Under the pieces are notes generated by a model. That model saw only the letters and a program-made list of their open reading frames with translations, searched no databases and was not told the origin of the DNA. Of a DNA stretch of 9,820 bases, positions 1 to 6,862 are shown one piece after another. Numbering within the stretch: position 1 is the first letter of the stretch; the number at the start of each line of letters is the position of its first letter. The translations under genes were made by a program, and so were the position numbers. Origin of the DNA: Chlorobiota bacterium (GTDB taxonomy: Bacteria > Bacteroidota > Bacteroidia > Bacteroidales > B39-G9). The stretch is taken from the NCBI GenBank assembly GCA_030632095.1, contig DAOVJU010000082.1, forward strand, positions 1 to 9,820, given 5' to 3'.

Positions 1-861
1 AAATATAAAAGGCCAAACGCGGTTGATTTAGAAGATATTGATTTGGTAATATTTGACATTCAGGATATTGGAGTCAGGTTCTACACTTATATTTCAAGCT
101 TGCAATATGTAATGGAAGCTTGTGCTGAAAATAATTTGGGATTAATGATACTTGACCGCCCTAATCCGAATGGTTTTTATATTGACGGACCAATTTTAGA
201 TACAACTTTCCGTTCATTCATGGGTTTGAACCCAATACCAATAGTTCATGGAATGACAATTGGAGAAATGGCACGAATGATAAACGGAGAAGGATGGCTG
301 AAAAATGAATTAAAATGTAAAATGCAAATCATTGAATGTGAAAATTATAACCACAAATCCAGATATATTTTACCCATTAAACCATCACCTAATTTACCCA
401 CTATGGCATCGGTTTATTTGTATCCATCATTAGGGCTTTTTGAAGGAACAACAATCAGTGCCGGAAGGGGTACAAAACACCCGTTTGAAATTTATGGCCA
501 TCCCAAATTCAGTAGTGGTAATTATTCATTTACACCGGCTAGCATACCGGGAGCAAGTAAATATCCCAAATTTGAAGGAGAAAAATGCAGTGGATTCTTC
601 CTGGGAAATAAAGCAGCATTAAAAATTCTGGAAAATCCACAATTAGAGCTAAAATGGTTAATTAATTCATACATTAATTTGAATAAGCAAGGTATAGATG
701 TATTTAATGCATATTTTCCTCATCATGCTGGTACTGAATTGTTGAAAGAGCAAATCATTAAAGGTGTTCCAATTGAAGAAATCTGTAGAAGCTGGGAAAA
801 AGATATTGTTACCTATAAAGAAACCAGGAAGAAATACTTGTTATATGATGATTTTGAGTAG
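1..861 (+). CDS. namZ: NamZ/DUF1343 family exo-beta-N-acetylmuramidase, 5'-truncated by window edge
   Basis: The reading frame is open from base 1 and gives 286 residues before TAG at 859-861. The first codons (KYKRPNAVDLEDIDLVIFDI) align as internal family sequence, so the true start lies upstream. The TTG at 43 is an internal leucine, not a start. Family landmarks are FDIQDIGVRFYTYISSL near the left edge, LDRPNPNG, the SAGRGTKHPFEIYGHP stretch in the middle, and the C-terminal region with NAYFPHHAGTELLKEQI and SWEKDI. Characterised members (Tannerella and Bacillus NamZ) remove MurNAc from the non-reducing ends of peptidoglycan fragments during cell-wall recycling. Full-length proteins are about 390-420 residues, so roughly 100-130 residues are missing here, including any signal peptide. 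Cellular location therefore cannot be judged. The gene converges on the glutamine synthetase gene with only 40 bases between the stops. The family call is firm; the exact glycan substrate is inferred from relatives. Confidence 0.9.
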   Translation, partial: KYKRPNAVDLEDIDLVIFDIQDIGVRFYTYISSLQYVMEACAENNLGLMILDRPNPNGFYIDGPILDTTFRSFMGLNPIPIVHGMTIGEMARMINGEGWLKNELKCKMQIIECENYNHKSRYILPIKPSPNLPTMASVYLYPSLGLFEGTTISAGRGTKHPFEIYGHPKFSSGNYSFTPASIPGASKYPKFEGEKCSGFFLGNKAALKILENPQLELKWLINSYINLNKQGIDVFNAYFPHHAGTELLKEQIIKGVPIEEICRSWEKDIVTYKETRKKYLLYDDFE

Positions 862-864
862 TAT

Positions 865-889
865 TAATAACCTGAGATCGATATAAAAT
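865..889 (+). repeat. Solo copy of the terminal repeat of the 3191-3452 element
   Basis: The sequence TAATAACCTGAG-A-TCGATATAAAAT matches the left end of the element at 3186-3210 at 24 of 25 bases, including the TAATA that precedes the repeat there. The single difference is T to A after CCTGAG. No inverted partner is visible within several hundred bases on either side. The copy lies in the 40-base gap between the convergent namZ and glutamine synthetase stops. It may be the scar of an excised or decayed element, or a single-ended regulatory repeat. Confidence 0.75.
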
Positions 890-901
890 ATTTAACAAAA
901 T

Positions 902-2413
902 TTACATGCAATGCAAATATTTGTCAACGAGTTTTCTAATCTTTTCTTTTTTTCCGTAGAGTTCTTCACTTAAATTTTTATCGTTGTATGATTTGAGGTG
1001 ATCTATAAACCGGTTTATAGTTCCTTTAGGGAAAATTCCGTTTTTCTCAAAGTAATCGCGGTATTTATCCAATGTTTCAGCTGATTCCCAGCAAGAGGTA
1101 GGAAGTTGTTCCAGCTTTTCAAGTTTATCTTTGTTTTCGTCATCAAAAATGTTTACATCAACATATAATTCTTCTGCCCTGTTCAATGAGTTTTTCATCT
1201 CAAGTCCATGTTGAGCTGCTATTATAATTCCGGCTATAAAATGGTACAAATCAGCAGAACCATCACCCGAACGTAATTCAATAGTTTGTTTTCCGGGAAC
1301 ATATGGTACCTTGTCTTTTTCCTGTGGATTAGCATTTTTTATCATACTTGTTTTTGCAATCCAACCCAGAGGAATACGAATCAAAACCGACCTGTTGCGG
1401 TCACCCCAGCAAATATTTGTTGGTGCTTCCTGGTGTGGAACTAATCTTAGATATGACACTGGTATTGTGTTCCCAAAGGCAGTTAAAGGTGCGGCCAAAT
1501 CTAATATGCCGGCAATAGCTTTTTTAGCAGTTTTGCTTAATCCTTCACCTTCAACCATTACATTTTCACCATCTTTTTCCAATAATAAATGAATATGTAA
1601 TCCGCTACCAGCCTTACCCACTGTAATTTTTGGTGCAAAACTGATAGTTACGTCTCGTTTTGCACCCAGCATTCGCAATATCCACTTAGATATAACCAGC
1701 TGATCAACAGCGTCTTCTGCATCAACAGGTAAGAATTCTATTTCATGCTGCTCATAGGCAATATCCCCATCAGTGAAATTACCTACTTCAGAGTGGCCGT
1801 ACTTTATTTGCCCTCCACATTGCGAGATCAAACTCATTGCTTCAAAGCGTATATGATCAAAGTTTGTAAAAGGTGGTGAAGCGTGGTATCCCTTTTGATC
1901 AACTGCCGGGTAAAGTTGATTTACTTCACTTATCACATAATACTCTAATTCTCCCATAGCTTTAAAATCAAGGCCCGTCTTTTTTCTGAATTCAGTAACT
2001 GCCTTTTTTAATATATATTCAGGTGCACTTTCCAGAGGTTGTCCATCGCTGGTATAAAATGAGCATAGAATATCCAGAGTGGGTAATTTAGTAAACGGAT
2101 TTAAAAAAGCTGTTTTGAATCTTGGGATTACATATAAATCACTTGATCCGGCTTCAATGTATGTGAACAAACTGGAACCATCAACCCTTTCACCAGTTGA
2201 CAACAATGATTCTAGATGATCCTTACTGTTAGTTACAAAGTTTAATATTTTTAATTTACCATCTTCACCAACATATCTCAGGTTAAGCATTTCTATATCG
2301 TTCCCTTCAATAAACTTTATAATATCTGCCCGGGTAAATTCAGAAGCTGGTTTTCTTAAATACCTTACAAGTTTATTGGGATTAAGTAATATTTGGTTTT
2401 CCTCTAAGGTCAT
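902..2413 (-). CDS. glnA: Glutamine synthetase, type I-like (about 500-residue Bacteroidota form)
   Basis: The 503-residue protein should make glutamine from glutamate, ammonia and ATP in the cytoplasm. It has an N-terminal beta-grasp domain (about 1-110) with RVDGSS at 76-81 and the acidic SSDL at 90-93. The catalytic domain (about 120-480) shows probable metal ligands Glu155 and Glu157 (GELEYY), Glu209 and Glu224 (EQHEIEF), GSGLHIH at 269-275 with His273, and the flap-type RLVPHQEAPTNI with Glu329. It also has NRSVLIRIP at 340-348 and ELRSGDGSAD at 379-388, where Glu379 is the likely last metal ligand. The usual NPYL after that motif is replaced by ADLY. Tyr417 sits near the position of the adenylylated Tyr of enterobacterial GS, but the surrounding DLPPEE-like context is absent. 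The length excludes the 700-residue GlnN/GSIII type. The start is ATG at 2413, 24 bases after the pcm stop, which implies co-transcription with pcm. A GS-like ligase acting on another amine is a lesser possibility. Confidence 0.9.
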   Translation of the reverse strand: MTLEENQILLNPNKLVRYLRKPASEFTRADIIKFIEGNDIEMLNLRYVGEDGKLKILNFVTNSKDHLESLLSTGERVDGSSLFTYIEAGSSDLYVIPRFKTAFLNPFTKLPTLDILCSFYTSDGQPLESAPEYILKKAVTEFRKKTGLDFKAMGELEYYVISEVNQLYPAVDQKGYHASPPFTNFDHIRFEAMSLISQCGGQIKYGHSEVGNFTDGDIAYEQHEIEFLPVDAEDAVDQLVISKWILRMLGAKRDVTISFAPKITVGKAGSGLHIHLLLEKDGENVMVEGEGLSKTAKKAIAGILDLAAPLTAFGNTIPVSYLRLVPHQEAPTNICWGDRNRSVLIRIPLGWIAKTSMIKNANPQEKDKVPYVPGKQTIELRSGDGSADLYHFIAGIIIAAQHGLEMKNSLNRAEELYVDVNIFDDENKDKLEKLEQLPTSCWESAETLDKYRDYFEKNGIFPKGTINRFIDHLKSYNDKNLSEELYGKKEKIRKLVDKYLHCM

Positions 2414-2437
2414 ATTTTTTTTGTATTTAATAAGATT

Positions 2438-3079
2438 TTAATTTATTTTTCCTTTTAACATAGGTACAAAAACAAATTCCCCAAATCGTTCAATATCATA
2501 TTCTTCATCTGAGAGTTTGGTTATTCGTTTCATGATTTGAATATTTTTGCCTATTGGCGCTACCATGTATCCACCAATTTTTAATTGTTTAATTAGTTCT
2601 TCGGGTATTTCTGGCGCTCCGGCAGTTATTAATATTTTATCGTACGGGCTAAATGCTTCCTTACCAATATATCCATCCCCGTAAAAAGAATTTGGGTGAT
2701 AACCCAACTCATGAAGTAATTTTTGTGATTTAATAAATAAATCATGATGCCTTTCAATAGTGTACACTTTAGCTCCTATTTCAAGAAGAACAGCAGCCTG
2801 ATATCCTGAACCTGTTCCTATCTCAAGAACTTTATCTCCTTTTGTAATTTGCAATAACTCGGTTTGAAAAGCAACTGTATAAGGCTGAGAAATTGTCTGA
2901 CCAGATCCAATGGGAAATGGCTTGTCCTGGTATGCAATATTATCGAAAGTACTATCCATGAAAAAATGACGGGGAATTTTGCCTATAGCATCTAAAATAC
3001 GTTTGTCTTCAATTCCTTTATAAGAAATTCCTTCAACTAACTTTTTTCTCAAACCTTTATGTCTGAATGTATCATTCAT
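2438..3079 (-). CDS. pcm: Protein-L-isoaspartate O-methyltransferase
   Basis: This 213-residue cytosolic enzyme uses S-adenosylmethionine to methylate L-isoaspartyl residues in aged proteins, the first step of their repair to aspartate. The family signature GSGQTISQP is at 58-66 and contributes to the substrate site. The SAM-binding loop LEIGTGSGYQAAV starts at 85. An acidic residue after the next strand (YTIER, Glu109) is placed to bind the SAM ribose. YDKILITAGAPEIPEELIKQLKIGG is a typical Pcm motif near residue 150. The length is normal for the family (about 205-225). The ATG at 3079 is preceded on its own strand by a small inverted repeat (3083-3111). It is the first gene of a likely two-gene unit with the glutamine synthetase 24 bases downstream. 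No rearrangement or missing motif is seen. Confidence 0.96.
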   Translation of the reverse strand: MNDTFRHKGLRKKLVEGISYKGIEDKRILDAIGKIPRHFFMDSTFDNIAYQDKPFPIGSGQTISQPYTVAFQTELLQITKGDKVLEIGTGSGYQAAVLLEIGAKVYTIERHHDLFIKSQKLLHELGYHPNSFYGDGYIGKEAFSPYDKILITAGAPEIPEELIKQLKIGGYMVAPIGKNIQIMKRITKLSDEEYDIERFGEFVFVPMLKGKIN

Positions 3080-3082
3080 CTA

Positions 3083-3111
3083 AGTAACAAACGTTATAAA
3101 AAATTGTTACT
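3083..3111 (-). promoter_or_regulatory. Inverted repeat in the pcm leader
   Basis: AGTAACAA at 3083-3090 is exactly complementary to TTGTTACT at 3104-3111, with a 13-base spacer. It starts four bases upstream of the pcm ATG (3079). It could be a leader hairpin that affects translation or an operator-like site. In this AT-rich DNA an 8-bp arm is only moderately surprising. No matching Bacteroidota -7 box was found just upstream of it. Confidence 0.35.
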
Positions 3112-3185
3112 AAGTTAATTATTTTAAACCTGACGCTTTCATAAATCTTATTTTTTCTAAAATTTACAAATTTCTACACGACTAA

Positions 3186-3457
3186 TAATAACCTGAGTTC
3201 GATATAAAATTATTATACAGCTTTTCGAGGTTTTTCAGAAGCAACACAGATTTTTGCAGAACTAACGGGTTAATTCAAGAAAATATGGGGAAGCATATGG
3301 AAAACCTCGGAATGCCCAAAGGGAAACCAAATAGAGGGTAACCTTCTTAGAATAAAATGTTTTAAAATAACTCGTTATTCTTTCAAGTTTTATTCTCAAA
3401 ATCTCACCCTCTATTTGGTTTCTGTAAATATAATTTTATATCGAACTCAGGTTAATA
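3186..3457. mobile_element. 262-bp MITE-like fold-back element with 23-bp perfect TIRs and 5-bp direct repeat
   Basis: The element proper spans 3191-3452. Its left end (3191-3213, beginning ACCTGAGTTCGATATAA) is the exact reverse complement of 3430-3452. TAATA occurs immediately outside both ends (3186-3190 and 3453-3457), as a target-site duplication would. Inside are further exact inverted repeats: CGAGGTTTT 3226-3234 with AAAACCTCG 3301-3309; GAAACCAAATAGAGGGT 3323-3339 with 3406-3422; AGAATAAAA 3349-3357 with 3388-3396; and AATAAC 3366-3371 with GTTATT 3374-3379. A small ATATG/CATAT hairpin lies at 3283-3298. The predicted fold is a base stem carrying two arms. No transposase gene is present, so movement would need an element elsewhere. 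I cannot assign an IS family. It sits between divergent pcm and the glycan locus, where it could affect transcription of either. Confidence 0.8.
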
Positions 3458-3491
3458 GTAATTATTCAGGATGAATAAAACAACTTTTTAT

Positions 3492-3524
3492 TTAACAAAT
3501 TCAACTACTATTTTAATTTGTTAA
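3492..3524 (+). other. Inverted repeat upstream of the oxidoreductase-like gene
   Basis: TTAACAAATT at 3492-3501 pairs exactly with AATTTGTTAA at 3515-3524 across a 13-base spacer. It lies about 80 bases before the ATG at 3603. It could be an operator or, if transcribed, a hairpin. The arms are nearly all A/T, so chance is a real possibility. Apart from this, the MITE-like element and the promoter box at 3581, I see nothing else in the gene-free stretch 3080-3602. Confidence 0.3.
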
Positions 3525-3580
3525 CAATAATTAGTTAATAAAATAGCAGAATATTGTAGGACTGCTCTGTATTAAAAAGA

Positions 3581-3588
3581 TAAATTTG
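3581..3588 (+). promoter_or_regulatory. Bacteroidota-type -7 box (TAnnTTTG) for the glycan locus
   Basis: TAAATTTG is an exact match to the TAnnTTTG consensus of the primary sigma factor in Bacteroidota. It ends 14 bases before the ATG at 3603. The nearest TTG that could act as a -33 element (3554-3556) is 24 bases upstream, slightly longer than the usual spacing. The leader would be very short. Confidence 0.45.
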
Positions 3589-3602
3589 TATAAAAACCAT
3601 AT

Positions 3603-4508
3603 ATGTTAAATGTTGGGATACATACAGGGCATGAAAAAATACAAACTTATCTGAAAATAATTAACCAATCCAATATATTTACTGTTAGCGGTATTTATAC
3701 CCTCTCAAAATTACAAATACGACAAAAGGGAATTAGAATTTTCAGCACTTATGAAGAGCTAATACAAGAATGTGATTGTATCTTATTTATTGGTTATACA
3801 AAAGATCAATTTAATTCTTTAATAAAAGCATTAAAGTCTTCCAAACATGTTTATTTTGATTCCTTAGATAAACTAGAGTTTTATGAAGCTCAAGAATTAT
3901 TGAAACTAGCTGTTGAAGCAAATGTTGTTTTTGAAATAGGGTTGAAAAATTCATTTTATACAGGTATTAAAAACATACATAAAGGATTTGAAAATCCGGT
4001 ATTGGTTGAAATAATTATTCACAACAAATTGCAAAAAGACATAAAAGTTGATATTCTAAATGAATTTATTATTGAATTCATATTTCAACTCTTAAAATTA
4101 ATAAAGGGAAATGTTAAGCGTATTGCAGCAAAAACAGTGTCTGTATATAATGAAATGTCTGATGTTGCAAATATTAACATGGAATTTGACAATGGAAGTA
4201 TAGTAACTTTCAGTGTTAATATGGTTTCAAGGAACAGGAAATGTGAAATGTCTTTTTACAAACATCAAAATATTTCAACAATTGATTTGATAAGTAAAAC
4301 TATTAAGGTAAATCGGGTTAATCATAATTCATTTATAAAGAAAAAGTTATTAAATCAATATAATTCAAAAAAGATTGAGTTATCAGAATTTCATGCTGCC
4401 ATATCAAATGAAAAAACCTTTACAACAAGTGTGGAAAATGGTGTAAAAACTTTAGAAATAATCAATAAAATCAGAGAAAAAATCCGAATAACTTCAAACC
4501 AGGTATAG
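3603..4508 (+). CDS. Degenerate Gfo/Idh/MocA-family oxidoreductase-like protein
   Basis: This 301-residue protein has the overall outline of the Gfo/Idh/MocA family: an N-terminal Rossmann-like half (about 1-120) and a C-terminal alpha/beta half (about 125-290). Most hallmark residues are lost. The nucleotide loop reads VGIHTGHEKIQTYL where GxGxxG is expected. The conserved EKP motif is replaced by FDSLDKLEF near residue 93. The region that usually carries the catalytic HD(I/L)D motif reads ILNEFIIEFIFQLLKL. Retained features include the yeeL-type segment (TYEELIQECDCILFIG), a VKRIAAKT strand and NINMEFDNGSIVTFSVNM, typical of the C-terminal sheet. It is shorter than the usual 330-380 residues. 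A loss of dehydrogenase activity, with a binding or regulatory role, is inferred. Its neighbours are a lipoprotein and a sugar transferase, so a role in surface-sugar metabolism is plausible but unproved. Confidence 0.65.
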   Translation: MLNVGIHTGHEKIQTYLKIINQSNIFTVSGIYTLSKLQIRQKGIRIFSTYEELIQECDCILFIGYTKDQFNSLIKALKSSKHVYFDSLDKLEFYEAQELLKLAVEANVVFEIGLKNSFYTGIKNIHKGFENPVLVEIIIHNKLQKDIKVDILNEFIIEFIFQLLKLIKGNVKRIAAKTVSVYNEMSDVANINMEFDNGSIVTFSVNMVSRNRKCEMSFYKHQNISTIDLISKTIKVNRVNHNSFIKKKLLNQYNSKKIELSEFHAAISNEKTFTTSVENGVKTLEIINKIREKIRITSNQV

Positions 4509-4509
4509 T

Positions 4510-4544
4510 TTTGCCATCCTTTTAAAATAATATCTCTATTTTTG
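4510..4544 (+). promoter_or_regulatory. Putative promoter for the lipoprotein-sugar transferase pair
   Basis: TATTTTTG at 4537-4544 matches the Bacteroidota -7 consensus TAnnTTTG exactly, and TTTG at 4510-4513 could serve as the -33 element, 23 bases upstream. It lies in the 56-base gap after the oxidoreductase-like gene and 20 bases before the ATG at 4565. The two downstream genes may therefore be transcribed independently of 3603-4508. Confidence 0.45.
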
Positions 4545-4564
4545 CGTTTTCATAATTTAGATTA

Positions 4565-5416
4565 ATGAGAGCAAATTATTTATATATTTTTCTATGCTTT
4601 TCTTTTCTTATAACAAGTTGTGAAATTATTAATCCACCAGAAAAAACACCAACATATATTCAAATAGATACAATATATGTTTCCAATAACATCCAGTCAA
4701 ACGGTATAACAGATGTATGGATAAATATTGATGGCAATGTTATTGGTGCTTTTGAAATTCCAGCATTGATTCCTGTTATTGCTGAAAACGGACAAGAATT
4801 ACAAATAAGGGCGGGTATAAAAGGTAATGGTATGGTAGAGAACAGGTTAATATATCCATTTTATACAACATATACAGTAAAACTTGAATCTATAGGTGAA
4901 GTTACAGCTTTAATCCCGAGTTTTGATTATGATGCTAATAGTGAAATTTATGGTCAGGATTTTGAAGGAGGGCAATTATCACACTTATATATTGAATCCA
5001 CTTCAAACAGTGATACAATTTTACTAGAAAATAGTTTGCAAGCTATCTATGGAAATAAATGTGGTGCTATATATTTAGAAAACGATGTTTACATTTATGA
5101 AGGAAAGTTTAATCCTAGTTATTATTTGCCAAGAAATGGAAGCGCTGTATTTATAGAACTGGATTATTTGTGTAATAATGACTTTTCTTTTGGAATTTAT
5201 TCTAATAAAATAAACTCAGTTGATAAAATACACGTAATATATATTAAGCCAATTGATGAGTGGAATAAAATTTATATTGAATTAACCGGTATTTTACAAA
5301 AACAACCAAATGCAATTAATTTTAATTTTTACATCAGGGCTGAGAAAATAGTTGATTTGGATAAAGCTGAAATATATTTTGATAATATAAAGTTGATAAA
5401 ATTTAATGAATACTAA
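4565..5416 (+). CDS. Lipoprotein with probable C-terminal beta-sandwich domain, unknown function
   Basis: This 283-residue protein begins with a short charged end, a hydrophobic stretch (about 5-17) and the lipobox ITSC. Cys19 should be lipidated after signal peptidase II cleavage, placing it in the outer or inner membrane facing the periplasm or surface. Residues 30-115 are beta-rich (IQIDTIYVSNN, DVWINIDGNVIGAFEIPALIPV), suggesting an immunoglobulin-like or carrier-type domain. Residues 125-283 look like a jelly-roll, with DFEGG near the start, an EWNKIYIELTG strand and the closing AEIYFDNIKLIKF typical of carbohydrate-binding-like modules. I do not recognise a named family. Its stop overlaps the start of the sugar transferase by 11 bases, so the two are probably translated together. 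A role linked to the glycan made by that enzyme is an inference from position. Confidence 0.8.
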   Translation: MRANYLYIFLCFSFLITSCEIINPPEKTPTYIQIDTIYVSNNIQSNGITDVWINIDGNVIGAFEIPALIPVIAENGQELQIRAGIKGNGMVENRLIYPFYTTYTVKLESIGEVTALIPSFDYDANSEIYGQDFEGGQLSHLYIESTSNSDTILLENSLQAIYGNKCGAIYLENDVYIYEGKFNPSYYLPRNGSAVFIELDYLCNNDFSFGIYSNKINSVDKIHVIYIKPIDEWNKIYIELTGILQKQPNAINFNFYIRAEKIVDLDKAEIYFDNIKLIKFNEY

Positions 5417-6821
5417 AATCCAGAGCTTAAAATATATTTTGTTTGATTATTTAAGCGCTTCCATTGCATGGACATTATTTTTCATATTCAGGAAATATTA
5501 CATTGAAATAAATAAATTAGGATTAAATATTTCGGTAATATTAGATACGCGTTATTTAATTGGCCTGGTAATTATTCCATTAAGCTGGCTGTTATTATAC
5601 TATATTACAGGTCAGTATCAAAATGTTTATAGAAAATCAAGGTTAAAAGAATTTGGAGAAACATTATTGATTTCACTTATTGGGATTCTTTTCATTTTCT
5701 TTACGTTGATTCTTGATGACACAATAGTAAGTTATAAAAATTACTATTTATCTTTCGTTGTACTTTATAGTTTGCATTTTGGATTTACTTATATCCCTCG
5801 CTTAATTATAACCTCGACAGGAATTTATAAGATCAGAAACAGAATTATTGGTTTTAAAACACTAATTATTGGCGGATATAAAAAAGCAGAGGAGATCTTT
5901 CTTGCTTTTGACAATCAGCCAAAATCAGCAGGTAATATTTTTTGTGGCTTTCTAAATGTATATAAGGAAGGACAATTTGATTTATCTAAACATTTACCGC
6001 TTTTAGGCAATGTAAATGATTTAAAAAAAGTTATTGATTCAAAGAAGATTAACGAAGTTATTATTGCAATTGAATCATCAGAAAAGAAAGAATTGGAAAA
6101 GATCATTGGCTTGTTGGAAGAAACAAATGTTATTGTTAAAGCAATACCGGATTTATATGATATTCTGACAGGAACAGTTAAAATGTCATCAATTTTCGGA
6201 GCTCCATTAATACAAATTTCACATCAGTTAATGCCGGCCTGGCAAGAAAACTTAAAAAGGGTAATTGATGTTAGCCTTTCAATTATAGTAATGGCATTGT
6301 TTATTCCTGTTTACATAACACTGGCAATAGGTGTTAAAACAAGTTCTAAAGGCCCTATATTATACAAACATGAAAGAATTGGAAGATATGGAAATACATT
6401 CACTATTTACAAGTTCCGGTCAATGCATAATGAATCTGAAAAAAACGGGCCGGAATTATCGAGTAAAAATGATTCACGTATTACGAACTTTGGGCGGTTT
6501 ATGCGTAAAATGCGATTGGATGAAATACCACAGTTTTACAATGTTGTAAAGGGTGAAATGTCCCTGGTAGGGCCACGTCCTGAAAGAAGGTTTTACATTG
6601 ATCAAATAGTAAAAAAAGCGCCACATTATATGCATCTGCTAAAGGTCAGGCCAGGTATAACCTCCTGGGGCCAGGTAAAATATGGATATGCAGAAAATGT
6701 TGATGAAATGATAGCCCGTTTGAAATATGATATTATCTATATTGAAAATATGTCATTATACGTAGATTTTAAAATCCTTATTTATACCATTAAAACTGTT
6801 CTTGAAGCCAGCGGCAAGTAA
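5406..6821 (+). CDS. Polyprenyl-phosphate sugar-1-phosphate transferase (WcaJ-like phosphoglycosyltransferase)
   Basis: This 471-residue inner-membrane enzyme should move a sugar phosphate from a nucleotide sugar onto undecaprenyl phosphate, the first step of a capsule, exopolysaccharide or O-antigen repeat unit. Four N-terminal membrane helices are visible (about 10-28, 50-68, 85-103, 113-131). A Rossmann-like central domain follows (about 145-275, KTLIIGGYKKAEEI). Then comes the hydrophobic re-entrant helix of the catalytic module (about 285-310, with Pro301) and the bacterial sugar transferase domain. That domain shows KHERIGRYG at 321-329, YKFRSMHNE from 335, LDEIPQ with the Asp372-Glu373 catalytic dyad, SLVGPRPE at 386-393 and KVRPGITSWGQV from 413. 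The length is normal for the WcaJ/PssY group. The ATG lies inside the last codons of the lipoprotein gene, indicating translational coupling. The sugar used cannot be read from the sequence. Confidence 0.93.
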   Translation: MNTKIQSLKYILFDYLSASIAWTLFFIFRKYYIEINKLGLNISVILDTRYLIGLVIIPLSWLLLYYITGQYQNVYRKSRLKEFGETLLISLIGILFIFFTLILDDTIVSYKNYYLSFVVLYSLHFGFTYIPRLIITSTGIYKIRNRIIGFKTLIIGGYKKAEEIFLAFDNQPKSAGNIFCGFLNVYKEGQFDLSKHLPLLGNVNDLKKVIDSKKINEVIIAIESSEKKELEKIIGLLEETNVIVKAIPDLYDILTGTVKMSSIFGAPLIQISHQLMPAWQENLKRVIDVSLSIIVMALFIPVYITLAIGVKTSSKGPILYKHERIGRYGNTFTIYKFRSMHNESEKNGPELSSKNDSRITNFGRFMRKMRLDEIPQFYNVVKGEMSLVGPRPERRFYIDQIVKKAPHYMHLLKVRPGITSWGQVKYGYAENVDEMIARLKYDIIYIENMSLYVDFKILIYTIKTVLEASGK

Positions 6822-6837
6822 ACGAAATTATAAATTA

Positions 6838-6854
6838 GGGTTTATAAGAAACCT
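6838..6854. terminator. Weak hairpin between convergent genes
   Basis: GGTTT at 6839-6843 pairs with AAACC at 6849-6853 around the loop ATAAG, with a possible G-T pair outside it. It lies in the 41-base gap between the stops of the sugar transferase and thpR. It could help end transcription from either side, but the stem is short and there is no T-run. Confidence 0.25.
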
Positions 6855-6862
6855 CCAACTTA

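Noticed and set aside
862..901. Terminator shared by namZ and the glutamine synthetase gene
   Set aside because: No GC-rich hairpin with a T-run is present; the only structured sequence is the solo terminal-repeat copy.
3192..3341. A 49-codon open frame inside the MITE-like element, ending PKGKPNRG before TAA
   Set aside because: It begins within the terminal repeat with no good start codon, resembles no transposase I know, and its openness is expected by chance at this length. The palindromic constraint explains the sequence better.
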